Positions 23,075 to 31,771 of a stretch of 51,171 nucleotides of DNA are shown here, piece by piece. A program made the translations under genes and the position numbers. Origin of the DNA: Alphaproteobacteria bacterium (lineage in GTDB: Bacteria; Pseudomonadota; Alphaproteobacteria; Micropepsales; Micropepsaceae); assembly GCA_025361185.1 (NCBI GenBank), contig JANYAR010000156.1, forward strand, positions 1-51,171, given 5' to 3'. Positions within the stretch are counted from its first letter, which is position 1, and each line of letters starts with the position of its first letter. The notes beneath the pieces are model-generated. The model saw nothing but the letters and a program-made list of their open reading frames with translations, made no database searches and was not told the DNA's origin.

Positions 23075-24145
23075 TCATTGAATTCCACTTCTGATTTCCG
23101 TCCAGGTGCCTACGATCTTCTCCTTGTCCTTCAACCGGCGCTGGAAGATGCCGCTTTTCAGGAAGGTCTCCAGGTCGCGCTGGATGCCGAGATTGGCGAA
23201 CACCGAATCCGGCACCTTGGCCATCGCCCCGGTGTTGGCGGGCTCATCGCCGATATGGCTGATGGTATAGATGGCGGCCTCGTCCGACAGCGAGGAATCG
23301 ATCAGCGCCAGCGCCTTTGCCTCATTCGATGGGTCCTTGTGCATCACCAACCCGCAAACATAGGTGAAGATGCCGCCCGGCGGGTTGAGATAGGCCACCG
23401 GCTTGTTCTCGCGGTGCAAGGCCGCAAAGGTGGTGCGCCAGCTCATCGCCGCCACCAGCTCGCCCGAGGCCAGGCCCTGCGCCAGCGCGGTGTCGTCGCT
23501 GGAGACAAAGCGCAGATGCGGCACCAGCTCGCGCAGCTTGGCCTGAACCTTGACCCAGTCAGCTTCTGTCATCTCATAGGCATTGACCCCGGCCATGCGG
23601 GCGATGAAGGGCACGGTGTCGTCGACCCCGTCCATCACCGAAACCCGGCCCTTATATTTGGGGTCGAACAGAATGTCCCAGCTTTGCGACTTGGCATATT
23701 CCGGCGCCAGATCGGTGCGGATGGTGAGCGAAGTGTTGCCCCAATAATGCGGCACGAACCACACCTTGCCCGGCCCAGCCGAAATGCCGGGCAGGTTCTT
23801 GAGCGTGGGCGAAATCTTGTCCCAGTTCTTCAGCTTGGCGGTGTCGATGGGCGCCAGCAGCCCCGCTTCCTTCCAGCGGGGAAATTCGTAATAGCAGGGG
23901 CCCATGACGTCGGGCTTGAAGCCGGCGCGCATCTTGGAAAAGGCTTCGTCCTCATCGGCGAAGATGGTGATGGCGGGTTTCTCGTTGTAGGTCTTCTGGT
24001 AATCGGCTAGGAACGCCGGCTCCATGTAATCCTGCCACTGAAACAGGGTGACGGGGCCACTGGCCGCCGGTCCGTGCGTCAGGAAATAGCCGCCGGCCAC
24101 GACAAGGACAGCCGCAAAGCCTCCCAGAATCCAACCTGTCTTCAT
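23075..24145 (-). CDS. Spermidine/putrescine-type ABC transporter substrate-binding protein (PotD/PotF-like)
   Basis: A periplasmic solute-binding protein of the PotD family: mature start VTLFQWQDYMEPAFLADYQKTYNEKPAITIFADEDEAFSKMRAG, then the hinge-like VWFVPHYWGNTSLTIRTDL and SVMDGVDDTVPFIA. The ATG at 24145 follows a GGGGTG ribosome site; an upstream in-frame GTG is less likely. The N-terminus (MKTGWILGGFAAVLVVAGGYFLTHGP) is one hydrophobic helix with no lipobox, so the protein is either cleaved or membrane-anchored. No permease or ATPase gene lies beside it. Its position near speE and speD supports a polyamine ligand, but the family also binds other small cations. Confidence 0.82.
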   Translation of the reverse strand: MKTGWILGGFAAVLVVAGGYFLTHGPAASGPVTLFQWQDYMEPAFLADYQKTYNEKPAITIFADEDEAFSKMRAGFKPDVMGPCYYEFPRWKEAGLLAPIDTAKLKNWDKISPTLKNLPGISAGPGKVWFVPHYWGNTSLTIRTDLAPEYAKSQSWDILFDPKYKGRVSVMDGVDDTVPFIARMAGVNAYEMTEADWVKVQAKLRELVPHLRFVSSDDTALAQGLASGELVAAMSWRTTFAALHRENKPVAYLNPPGGIFTYVCGLVMHKDPSNEAKALALIDSSLSDEAAIYTISHIGDEPANTGAMAKVPDSVFANLGIQRDLETFLKSGIFQRRLKDKEKIVGTWTEIRSGIQ

Positions 24146-24210
24146 GCCCGTCACCCCGCGATTGCGACAGTTAGGTTAGACGCGCCGACGCGAAAGCCAC
24201 AAGGCCGGCC

Positions 24211-25797
24211 TTAAAAAGCGTTCTGCATCCAGCTGGGCTGGGGCGGCGCGCCCATTCCCAGCGTCAGGTTCAGTCCCGCAGTGAGCTGGCTGCCGCGCTC
24301 ACCCTGGACGAACGACACCGCCGACTGGCGCACGCCCAGCGCCAGGTCCACACCCGCCGCCGGCATATAGTGCAGGTCCAATCCGGCCAGCAGCCCGTCG
24401 CCGCCAAAGCGGTCCTTCACCCAGCCGCCATAGGCGCCGAACCAGAATCCATCCCCCAGGACGCCTGACAGGTTCGCCGTGACGGCGTGGTTCTCCATCT
24501 TGCGGATGCCCAGCGGCACAAACGGCGTGGGCGCGGCACCCGTGCGCGTGTCATTGGCGGTGAGATAGTCGCCATGGCCCTCATAGGAGAGGCCGGCGAG
24601 CAGCCCGCTCCACAGCGCGGTGTTCCAGCGCAGGCCCGCGTCCCAGCCGGCGGTGCGCGCCACATCATTGTCGCCATGCACGCCGTAGCGGGTGTAGCGC
24701 CCCGCCAGGTTCACCCACAGCCCGTCGCCCAAGGTCTGGGCATAGCCGATCCTGGCGCTGTCGGTGTCGGCGCGATAGTTCACCGCCGTGGGCGTGTCCA
24801 GATACGGGGCATGATAGCTGACATCGATATAGCCAAAGCCGTTGGGCGCGCCGGAATAGAGGGTGAGCTTGCCGCCGGTGACGTCATTGCCTTGCGAGGC
24901 TTGCAGCCTCAGTTCGCTGTCACGTCCCAGCTCGAACGCGAAGCCGCCCACGCCGGTGATCACATCGGCCGATGTACTGGCGATCGCCCCGCTGGCCAAG
25001 CGCGTATTCCTGCCGCTGACAGCGGTGTAAGTGACGTCGCCGACAAAGGCGATACCGGGCGCAAACGAGAGTTTGACATCCAGGTCGGTGGCGATCGTCC
25101 GGTCGCCGCCATGATACCAGCTGGTTTCGTTGCGCGCCCTGATGTCGCTGCCGCTCTGCATGGCGTCGCGGGCGTAGGCCAGTTGCCACATGGGATCGCC
25201 CCGGCGCAGGGCCAGCTCCTGCGCCTCATAGCCGCGCAGTTGGGCATATTCGCCATAGGTGTGGAAGCCGGCATAAGCCGCCTGAGGTGGCGCGTAAGGT
25301 GGCGGTGGCGGCGGCAGTGGATAGATCTGCTGCGAACGGGGATAGTCGCCATAGCTGCCGCGCATCGGCGGTGGGCCGGCCTGGGCCATGGGCTGAGACG
25401 GTGCGGGACCACGCGGGATGATGCGCAACGAAAAGCCGTCGCTTTCGGGGCGGGTCAGGAAGGTAACGGCCCGGGGAGAGCGGATCACGCCATTGTCGAA
25501 ATCGGCATAAGCCATCGAGATCCATTGCGGCAGCTCGCCGGGCAGGCGGTCGAACAGCGCACCGTCCACCGGCTGCAGAAAATCGATCCCCAGCGCGTTC
25601 TGGCTGTCGTCGGCATGGACGCTGCGCATCGGCAGGCCATGAAAGCGCAGTTCCAGCCCGCCCGGATCATTGTTGATCACTTCGTAGCTCGGCCCGCTCT
25701 GTGCCCATGCGGGCAAAGGGGCGGCGAGCATCATAGCCAGTGCGGCGACCCATGAAATGGCGCGCTTGGCCCTGCGGCGTGCGGCGTTGCCAATCAT
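24211..25797 (-). CDS. Predicted secreted outer-membrane beta-barrel protein (528 aa)
   Basis: The protein has a long signal peptide ending PAWAQ, an N-terminal soluble domain of about 110 residues, a proline-rich hinge (LPPPPPPYAPP), and a C-terminal half with alternating short beta-segments typical of a barrel (SARIGYAQTLGDGLWVNLAGRYTRYG, WSGLLAGLSYEGHGDY, FWFGAYGGWVKDRFGGDGLLAGLDLHYMP). It ends in Phe (SWMQNAF), matching the C-terminal signature used for barrel insertion. I do not recognise the family. It starts 16 bp after the stop of a sensor kinase gene, and the two are likely one operon, which suggests an envelope-signalling or envelope-transport role. Confidence 0.7.
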   Translation of the reverse strand: MIGNAARRRAKRAISWVAALAMMLAAPLPAWAQSGPSYEVINNDPGGLELRFHGLPMRSVHADDSQNALGIDFLQPVDGALFDRLPGELPQWISMAYADFDNGVIRSPRAVTFLTRPESDGFSLRIIPRGPAPSQPMAQAGPPPMRGSYGDYPRSQQIYPLPPPPPPYAPPQAAYAGFHTYGEYAQLRGYEAQELALRRGDPMWQLAYARDAMQSGSDIRARNETSWYHGGDRTIATDLDVKLSFAPGIAFVGDVTYTAVSGRNTRLASGAIASTSADVITGVGGFAFELGRDSELRLQASQGNDVTGGKLTLYSGAPNGFGYIDVSYHAPYLDTPTAVNYRADTDSARIGYAQTLGDGLWVNLAGRYTRYGVHGDNDVARTAGWDAGLRWNTALWSGLLAGLSYEGHGDYLTANDTRTGAAPTPFVPLGIRKMENHAVTANLSGVLGDGFWFGAYGGWVKDRFGGDGLLAGLDLHYMPAAGVDLALGVRQSAVSFVQGERGSQLTAGLNLTLGMGAPPQPSWMQNAF

Positions 25798-25813
25798 GGG
25801 GAAGGCGCGCCGT

Positions 25814-27334
25814 TCATAGCCGGGGTAGTCTCAATTCCATCACCGAGCCTGGGCTCTCGCCGCCGCCGGCCAACCGCATCGCCCCGCCCATGCGCCGCGC
25901 CAGCTCCATGGCGATGGCCAGTCCCAGGCCGGCACCGGTCACCGCGCCGGCGCGGTCGAAGCGCTGGAAGGGCCTGCCGGCCCTTACCGCTTCGTGGGCG
26001 GTGAAGCCCTTGCCGCTGTCGCTCACGGTGAGGATGCCGGCGCCTTCCTCGAAACGCACATCGACGCGCACGATGCCGCCCTCGGCGGTATAGGCCAGGG
26101 CGTTGGTCATCAGGTTGGTGACAATGCGGCGCACGGCGCCGCTGTCGGCGCGCACGGTTCCCGGCTCACCGAAGGCCAGTGACAGCGAGATGCGCCGCGA
26201 GAAGGCGCGGCCCTGCTGTTCGTCCACGCAAGAGGCGGCCAGCGCGGCGAGATCCACCACCTCTTCGTGCAAGGGGTGATGGCCCGCCTCGATATTGGCG
26301 AATTCCAGAATGTCGCCGATCTTGGCGTGCAGATTGCGGCCCGCCTCGCCGATGTCATGGGCATATTCGCCATATTTGGGATGACCGGCGGGGCCGTACA
26401 TTTCCTTGGCAATGATGTCGGAAAATCCGATCACCGCGTTCAGCGGCGTGCGCAATTCATGGCTCATATGGGCGATGAATTCCGATTTGGAACGCAACGC
26501 TTCCATGGCGCCGCGCTCGGCATTGGCCAGGCGCACCAGCAGCCTGCCTTCGATGGGACGGGTGGATTTGAGCGCGCGTATGGCACGCGAAGCGCGCGCA
26601 TGCCGCTCGAAAGCACCCACGAAAAGTGCGGCCAGCCAGCCGCCCGCCAGCGCCGGACCCAGGATGATGAACAGGTAAAGCGGCAGCGCCTGGGCCCAGC
26701 TTTCCAGCGCGCCCTTTTCGTCCAGGCTGGCTGTCACCGTCAGCGGCCAACCGGGCACGGCGGCGGACAAAGGCCCCTTGGCGCGCGCACTGGGCAGCAG
26801 CGTGGCGCGTTCAGGCTCCAGGCCGCGCGGATCGAACAGCACCGCGACCACCCGGCCTTTGTCCCGGAACGCCAGGCCGCCGGGGAAAGCGAAGTGCGCT
26901 CCGGCGAAGGACGGTCTGGGGAAAGGCTTTTGGGCGGTGGCGTCGAACCGCGCCTGCTGGCTACCGTCCGGGTTCCACACCGCAATGTCGCGGATGGCGG
27001 GCTCGGCGCGCGCCACATCGGCGCTGCGATATTGCTGCGGCGAGGCCGCGAATACCCCGCCCAGCCGCGCATAGCGATCCAGCGTCTGGCTGGTCGCGCG
27101 CGCGATGGTCGTGGCGCGCTCGCGTTCGAAGACGGCTGCCTGGCCCAAAGCGTGGCTGCGGTCCAGCCGCATCTGCAGCAGGGCAGCAGCAGCGAAACAG
27201 CCGCAGATCAGGATGATGCAGACGGGAACGGCAAGGCGCGTGTCGCGGGTTATGCGGCGGGCAAGAGGGCGTTGCAGGATGGCGGCAAACGCACCATCCC
27301 ATCTGTTCCACGGGCGTGTCGCCGCCTCGGCCAT
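25814..27334 (-). CDS. Membrane sensor histidine kinase, PleC/DivJ-like (506 aa)
   Basis: Two transmembrane segments (about 37-55 and 217-243) enclose a periplasmic domain of about 160 residues. The kinase core has phospho-acceptor H292 in HMSHELRTPLNAVIGFSDIIAKEMYGP, the alphaproteobacterial PleC/DivJ/PdhS-type sequence (HPKYGEYAHDIGEAGRNL), N box NLMTNALAYT, DSGKGF and GAGLGLAIAMEL. No receiver domain follows. The ATG at 27334 follows GGTGGGG; the longer frame to 27394 would begin with TTG inside a hairpin. No response regulator is adjacent; the next gene downstream encodes a beta-barrel protein. Confidence 0.87.
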   Translation of the reverse strand: MAEAATRPWNRWDGAFAAILQRPLARRITRDTRLAVPVCIILICGCFAAAALLQMRLDRSHALGQAAVFERERATTIARATSQTLDRYARLGGVFAASPQQYRSADVARAEPAIRDIAVWNPDGSQQARFDATAQKPFPRPSFAGAHFAFPGGLAFRDKGRVVAVLFDPRGLEPERATLLPSARAKGPLSAAVPGWPLTVTASLDEKGALESWAQALPLYLFIILGPALAGGWLAALFVGAFERHARASRAIRALKSTRPIEGRLLVRLANAERGAMEALRSKSEFIAHMSHELRTPLNAVIGFSDIIAKEMYGPAGHPKYGEYAHDIGEAGRNLHAKIGDILEFANIEAGHHPLHEEVVDLAALAASCVDEQQGRAFSRRISLSLAFGEPGTVRADSGAVRRIVTNLMTNALAYTAEGGIVRVDVRFEEGAGILTVSDSGKGFTAHEAVRAGRPFQRFDRAGAVTGAGLGLAIAMELARRMGGAMRLAGGGESPGSVMELRLPRL

Positions 27335-27391
27335 TGTCCCCACCCGCGCGGTGATTCGCGCTTCACCAGTATGGGAGTGAGCGGGGGACAA

Positions 27392-27414
27392 CAAAACCTC
27401 CAGTGGAGGTTTTG
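27392..27414. terminator. Terminator-like palindrome downstream of pepN
   Basis: CAAAACCTCCA (27392-27402) and TGGAGGTTTTG (27404-27414) are perfect complements around a single base, and a second hairpin CCCCGC-gaa-GCGGG follows at about 27415-27428. On the minus strand, after the pepN stop, the first stem closes in GGTTTTGTTG, acceptable for an intrinsic terminator. It separates pepN from the sensor kinase gene. Confidence 0.65.
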
Positions 27415-27459
27415 CCCCGCGAAGCGGGCCGCGGACATGGGATCGAATCGGTGGACGAC

Positions 27460-30066
27460 TCAGTCGAGCATCTTGCCGGTGACTTCGAACAGGTTGGGCG
27501 AGATGCCGCCCACGCCGTGGATGGCCGCAAGTTCGGCGCGCATCAAGTCCTTGCGTGCCTCGTCATAGCGGCGCCAGCTTTCAAAGGCGCCCGCCATGCG
27601 CGCCGAGACCTGGGGGTTCATGGGGTCGAGGGTGCGGATCACCTCGCCCACCAGCCGGTAGCCCGAACCGTCCGCGTTGTGAAAGCGCAGATGGTTGACG
27701 CTGAAGGCGCCCACAAGCGCGCGCACGCGATTGGGATTCTTGATGTCGAAAGCCGGATGCTTCATCAGCGCGCGCACCGCGGTGACGGTATCGGGCAGCG
27801 GCGAGCCCGCCTGCAGGCTCATCCATTTGTCCAGCACCAGCGGATCATCCTTGAACCGGTCGAAAAAATGGATGAAGGCGGCGTCGCGCAACGGCGATTC
27901 CATGCGGGTCAGCGCGCCAAGCCCTGCGATCATGTCTGTCATGTTGCCGGCGGTGCGGTAGTGCGCATCGGCCAGCCCCGCAGCGGCCTCGTCGTCGGCG
28001 GCGGTGAGATAACGCAGACAGGCATTGCGCAGAGCCCGCCGCCCCGCCGATTTTGCGTCGGGACTGTAATCGCTGACGTCACGCATGTGCTCGTAAAGCT
28101 GCGCCAGGCGGCTCTGATGCGCCAGCGCGATGGCGCGCACCAGCGCCATGCGGGCGGCATTGATGCGGATCGGATCGACCGGCGTCTTTTTGGCCGCCAG
28201 CTCGCTTTCTGTGGGCGGCATCAGCATCTGGGCCGCGAAGGCGGGGTCTTCCCCGGCGCGGGCCAGCACGTCGCCGATCGCCAGGACATAGTCGCGATTG
28301 GCGTCGCCGTCCGCCTCCAGCATGATCTCGGCGGCGAGCGCTTGGCCCGCTTCCCAGCGATTGAAATCGTCGCTGTCCTTGCCCATCAGGATGGCGCGCT
28401 CCCGGCGGCCCAAGGGCGTGCGGAAGATGGCGGGAGCCGAGAAATCGCGGCCCAGCGACAGCAACGGTTCTTCTGCAACATCCACAAAGACAAAGCGCTG
28501 GGCGCTTTGCGTCAATTCCAACACCCGCGTTGTGGGGCCGGCATGGTTTTCGCCTTCCAAGGTCAGCGGCAGCGCCGCGCCGCCCCGGCTCATCAGTCCG
28601 ATACGCACCGGAATATGCATGGGCTTTTTTTGTGGCTGGCCCGGTGTGGGGGCAAGCGACTGGGCCACATCCAGGGTGTAAGTGCGCTGGTGCGCGTCAT
28701 AGGCGCCGCGCGCCTCGATCACCGGCGTGCCGGCCTGGACATACCACAGCCGGAACTGGCCAAGGTCGCGGCCCGAGCTGTCTTCGAAACATTTGACCCA
28801 GTTCTCGACCGTTGCCGCATGGCCATCATGCCGTTCGAAATACAGATCGGTCGCCTTGCGGTAGCCCGCATCGCCCACCAGGGTCTTCAGCATGCCGATC
28901 ACCTGCGCGCCCTTGTCGTAGATGGTGGCGGTGTAGAAATTGTTGATCTCGATATAGCTCTGTGGCTGTACCGGATGGGCCAGGGGCCCCGCATCTTCCA
29001 CGAACTGGCGCGCTCGCAAGCTCCGCACATCCTGGATGCGCTGCACGCCATGGCTGCGCTCATCGCCGGAAAAGCACTGGTCGCGGAAGACGGTCAGACC
29101 CTCTTTCAGCGAAAGCTGAAACCAGTCGCGGCAGGTGATGCGGTTGCCGGTCCAGTTGTGAAAATATTCGTGCGCCACCACGCTTTCGATGCGGGCATAG
29201 TCGTCGTCGGTGGCGCTTTCCGGCGTGGCCAGCAGCACCTTGTCGTTGAAGATATTGAGGCCTTTATTTTCCATCGCGCCCATGTTGAAGGCGCTGACCG
29301 CAACGATCATGAAAATGTCCAGGTCATATTCGCGGCCATAGGCTTTTTCGTCCCATGCCATCGCGCGTTTCAGCGCGTCCATGGCATAGCGGGCGCGCAG
29401 TTCGTTGCCGTGCTCGACATAGATGTCCAGTGCGATTGCGCGCCCCGTCATGGTGATGAAGCTGTCATGGATGGAGCCCAGATCGCCCGCCACCAGCGCG
29501 AAAAGATAGGAAGGCTTGGGGAAGGGGTCGTGCCACACGGCAAAATGACGGCCGCCCTCCAGTTCGCCGTTTTGAACGCGGTTGCCGTTGGACAACAGAA
29601 CCGGATACTGCTCCTTCGCCGCCTCGATCCGCACGGTGAAAATGGAAAGATTGTCGGGCCGGTCCAGGAAATAGGTGATGCGGCGAAAGCCTTGCGGCTC
29701 GCACTGGGTGCAGAACATGCCGTTGGAGACAAACAGGCCTTCCAGTTCGGTGTTGGCGGCCGGGTCGATCTGACTTTCGATTTCCAATGTCAGCTTTGCC
29801 GGTAGGTTGGGAATGGTCAGCCCCTTGTCGTCCAGCATATAGGCGCCGGGCGCCAGCGTTTGGCCGTCCAGCGCCAGGCGCAGCAGTTTCTGATTTTCTC
29901 CCGCCAGGATTAGCGGACCGCCGCCCGACAGTCGTTCGATCTTGAGTATGGCGGTGACGCGGGTGGCTTGCGGTTCCAGCGCAAAGTTCAGATGAACACT
30001 GTGGATGCGGAATTCCGGCGCATGATAATCGGCAAGATGAATGGCGCGCGGCTCTTCGGTACGCAT
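27460..30066 (-). CDS. pepN: Aminopeptidase N (M1 family)
   Basis: An 868-residue zinc aminopeptidase of E. coli PepN type, which releases N-terminal residues in cytosolic peptide turnover. The substrate-binding motif GAMENKGLN and the zinc motif HEYFHNWTGNR (HExxH) with a downstream Glu are intact (DNA near 29280-29120). The N-terminal beta-domain and the C-terminal helical superdomain (PTESELAAKKTPVDP... to LFEVTGKMLD) are full-length. The gene stands alone on the minus strand with terminator-like hairpins downstream. The start at 30066 lacks a strong ribosome site, but nothing better is found. Confidence 0.95.
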   Translation of the reverse strand: MRTEEPRAIHLADYHAPEFRIHSVHLNFALEPQATRVTAILKIERLSGGGPLILAGENQKLLRLALDGQTLAPGAYMLDDKGLTIPNLPAKLTLEIESQIDPAANTELEGLFVSNGMFCTQCEPQGFRRITYFLDRPDNLSIFTVRIEAAKEQYPVLLSNGNRVQNGELEGGRHFAVWHDPFPKPSYLFALVAGDLGSIHDSFITMTGRAIALDIYVEHGNELRARYAMDALKRAMAWDEKAYGREYDLDIFMIVAVSAFNMGAMENKGLNIFNDKVLLATPESATDDDYARIESVVAHEYFHNWTGNRITCRDWFQLSLKEGLTVFRDQCFSGDERSHGVQRIQDVRSLRARQFVEDAGPLAHPVQPQSYIEINNFYTATIYDKGAQVIGMLKTLVGDAGYRKATDLYFERHDGHAATVENWVKCFEDSSGRDLGQFRLWYVQAGTPVIEARGAYDAHQRTYTLDVAQSLAPTPGQPQKKPMHIPVRIGLMSRGGAALPLTLEGENHAGPTTRVLELTQSAQRFVFVDVAEEPLLSLGRDFSAPAIFRTPLGRRERAILMGKDSDDFNRWEAGQALAAEIMLEADGDANRDYVLAIGDVLARAGEDPAFAAQMLMPPTESELAAKKTPVDPIRINAARMALVRAIALAHQSRLAQLYEHMRDVSDYSPDAKSAGRRALRNACLRYLTAADDEAAAGLADAHYRTAGNMTDMIAGLGALTRMESPLRDAAFIHFFDRFKDDPLVLDKWMSLQAGSPLPDTVTAVRALMKHPAFDIKNPNRVRALVGAFSVNHLRFHNADGSGYRLVGEVIRTLDPMNPQVSARMAGAFESWRRYDEARKDLMRAELAAIHGVGGISPNLFEVTGKMLD

Positions 30067-30324
30067 GACGAGTTTATCCCGGGAGATGCGTAAAGCTTAT
30101 AGCTTGGTCTTCGAGCCCCAAACAATCGTGTTTGGATCATCGATAGGCGCGCCGCACCATCGGGCCGTCCCGGTTGCGCACGGATGGGTAAGTCGTCTTA
30201 TACCCGGCTGGAATAGCGTCCGCCGCGTTCCAGCGGAGCAGTTGCCCCTTGCGGGTCCTGCGGCACGGCATATTTCACATGCGCGGCGGCCGGTTGCCGG
30301 CGCTGTGCCGTCAGATCGCGGCCA
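30067..30324. other. Intergenic region with small hairpin upstream of pepN
   Basis: About 260 bp between the pepN start and the stop of the hypothetical gene upstream. A perfect 7-bp hairpin CCAAACA-atcg-TGTTTGG lies at 30118-30135, about 50-70 bp before the pepN start, in position to affect its transcript. No coding sequence or clear promoter was found. Confidence 0.3.
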
Positions 30325-30855
30325 TCAGCTGGCCCGCTGAACCTCGGTGAGAATGTCTTGCGCTTTATGCGCCAGTTCCACCAGTTCGTTGGGCATCTCT
30401 TCGCCCGACTTGCGTGCCCAATTCACCAGGGAGGAAGCAAAGTCCGCCAGTTGCGGCGCGCTGGCGATCAGGCGGGCCTGTTCTTCCGTCTTGGCCGGAT
30501 TCAAATCATATTCCGCGCCCGGCACCCGCCAGCCGCCCCAATCCGCCTCGCCCGTTATGACCACCGGATAGGTACCGGGAACGGGATGACTGGCGCAGTC
30601 TTCCGAAGGTTGCCACTTGTTGCGGGCCCGCACCACGCGCCAGGCCTTCGCGTCTCCGGGTATCTTGTCGCCCAGCGGTTCCTCGTTGAGCAATTCCTCG
30701 GCGGCGAATTCGCGGCCCAGCCCCACATCGTAATGGATGCGGATCGGTTCATCGATCCCCTTGGCCCAATGGGGCACCACGCGCTCGATCAGCGCCCAGG
30801 TGCCCACCGGTTTCACGTAAACGCGCTGATTCTTGTGGAACGTTGCTTTTGCCAT
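30325..30855 (-). CDS. Conserved-looking hypothetical protein (176 aa)
   Basis: Soluble, with no signal peptide. The first 45 residues (MAKATFHKNQRVYVKPVGTW... and IHYDVGLGREFAAEELL) look like a small SH3-like or CarD-type beta-fold; the middle (WQPSEDCASHPVPGTYPVVITGEADWGGW) is rich in Gly, Trp and Pro; the end (ADFASSLVNWARKSGEEMPNELVELAHKAQDILTEV) is helical. The base and codon pattern match the neighbouring genes, so it is likely expressed. No function is assigned. Confidence 0.65.
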   Translation of the reverse strand: MAKATFHKNQRVYVKPVGTWALIERVVPHWAKGIDEPIRIHYDVGLGREFAAEELLNEEPLGDKIPGDAKAWRVVRARNKWQPSEDCASHPVPGTYPVVITGEADWGGWRVPGAEYDLNPAKTEEQARLIASAPQLADFASSLVNWARKSGEEMPNELVELAHKAQDILTEVQRAS

Positions 30856-30949
30856 GGCGGGGCTTTTCCGAAAATACCCGGTCAGCCTAAGGAAGTGCTG
30901 TTAAACCCCGGTTAAGACCTTTGTCCCGATTGAAACCAGTTTTCCAGCA

Positions 30950-31227
30950 ATGGAAGCGGTGGGCGGCCAAAAACCGCCTGAATATAGTGACTTTTTGGGT
31001 GCCTATCGCTTTCCTATTCAAAGCCTATGGAAGTGCGTAAAAGTCTGCACCTGCGAGCCCGGCACCGGCCTGTGCCGGGGCTGCGGCCGCACCTTGGAGG
31101 AAATCGGCGCCTGCGGACCTGTGAGAGCGACGAACGCCGCGAGCTAAAGCGAACAGCCGGGCGAAGACGCTGGCCGTATCCTGCTTCAATTCAGTATTAT
31201 GTCCCCGGAATCCCGGGCGCGTCCTGA
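30950..31227 (+). pseudogene. Frameshifted DUF1289-family gene
   Basis: The first frame encodes a clear DUF1289 core (CVKVCTCEPGTGLCRGCGRTLEEIGA), then reads CGPVRATNAAS and stops at 31147. In the next frame the expected continuation appears: removing two bases from the tgcggacc sequence near 31112 restores GAWTCESDERRELKR, a good match to the GAWxxxSDxERR pattern of the family. A 2-bp gain (or 1-bp loss) has therefore broken the gene, or the sequence has an error here. The restored frame runs to about 31227, into a truncated gene on the other strand, so its natural end may be lost as well. DUF1289 proteins are small and Cys-rich and have no assigned enzyme activity. Confidence 0.7.
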
Positions 31228-31354
31228 CCACGGGCGCCATCCTGTTGGGGAAGACTGCCGGCAGCGGCTGCAGGTTGCCAGTCAGGTCCCGAATGGCCTT
31301 CACTAGGTCGCGGATAGCCCGCTGGCTCTTGGTGATGCTGTAGAGGTTGCACAT
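31211..31354 (-). pseudogene. Truncated SRAP-family (YedK/HMCES) gene fragment
   Basis: The start reads MCNLYSITKSQRAIRDLV, with TGNLQPLPAVFPNRMAPVVR following, the N-terminus of the SOS response-associated peptidase/abasic-site shield family, including catalytic Cys2. After about 48 residues (RTRPG) the match ends and the frame runs into unrelated sequence of the DUF1289 gene, whereas full proteins have about 220 residues. The 31211 end is where the similarity stops. The breakpoint lies around a GTCCCCGGAATCCCGGGCG stretch. Confidence 0.72.
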
Positions 31355-31421
31355 GGTTAACCGTTAGCGCTGGTTTCCGTCGATGGCTGGCAAAGAAACC
31401 GCCCTCTGGTACGGTCCCGTC

Positions 31422-31694
31422 ATGAATAATTCTGCTGTCAACACTCGCAGAGGTCATCGGAGGCGAAAGAAACCATCGCTTTTGCGCCGATCACTGCTGC
31501 GCATCGTCGTGGTGGCGACCATTGCTTGGGGCGCATTCCTTTGTTTTCAGATATTTGGCAATAGCTCCACTGATTACGACCGGACCATGGCCGATTGCAT
31601 AAGTAGTCACACTCAGGGGAAGGTAACGCTCAGTGGACAAGACGCGTCGTTAATCGCAGGCACTTGTGCAAGCAGCACGCCGGATGGCCGTTAG
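31422..31694 (+). CDS. Small predicted membrane or exported protein, unknown
   Basis: A 90-residue frame starting MNNSAVNTRRGHRRRKKPSLLRR, with one hydrophobic segment (LLRIVVVATIAWGAFLCFQIFG, about 22-43) and a 45-residue polar tail holding two cysteines (ADCISSHTQGKV, AGTCASS). The basic N-terminus suggests an inner-membrane anchor with the tail outside. An in-frame ATG at 31383 gives a longer version. Ribosome site is weak and GC content is lower than for flanking genes. It lies in the degraded patch between pepN and cobA, so it may be an acquired or relic gene. Confidence 0.4.
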   Translation: MNNSAVNTRRGHRRRKKPSLLRRSLLRIVVVATIAWGAFLCFQIFGNSSTDYDRTMADCISSHTQGKVTLSGQDASLIAGTCASSTPDGR

Positions 31695-31771
31695 CTGCGC
31701 GCGCCTACTGGCTCTCCTGAATGTCGGTGGCACCTACAACGAAAACGGTGATGGGCAGCTACCGGAGCGCC

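Noticed and set aside
27403..29805. An 800-residue open frame antisense to pepN
   Set aside because: The pepN frame holds GAMENKG and HEYFHNW; this frame has low-complexity composition typical of shadows.
31190..31215. Insertion sequence end at the GTCCCCGGAATCCCGGGCG stretch
   Set aside because: The motif is suggestive but no transposase, terminal inverted repeat or target duplication could be identified.
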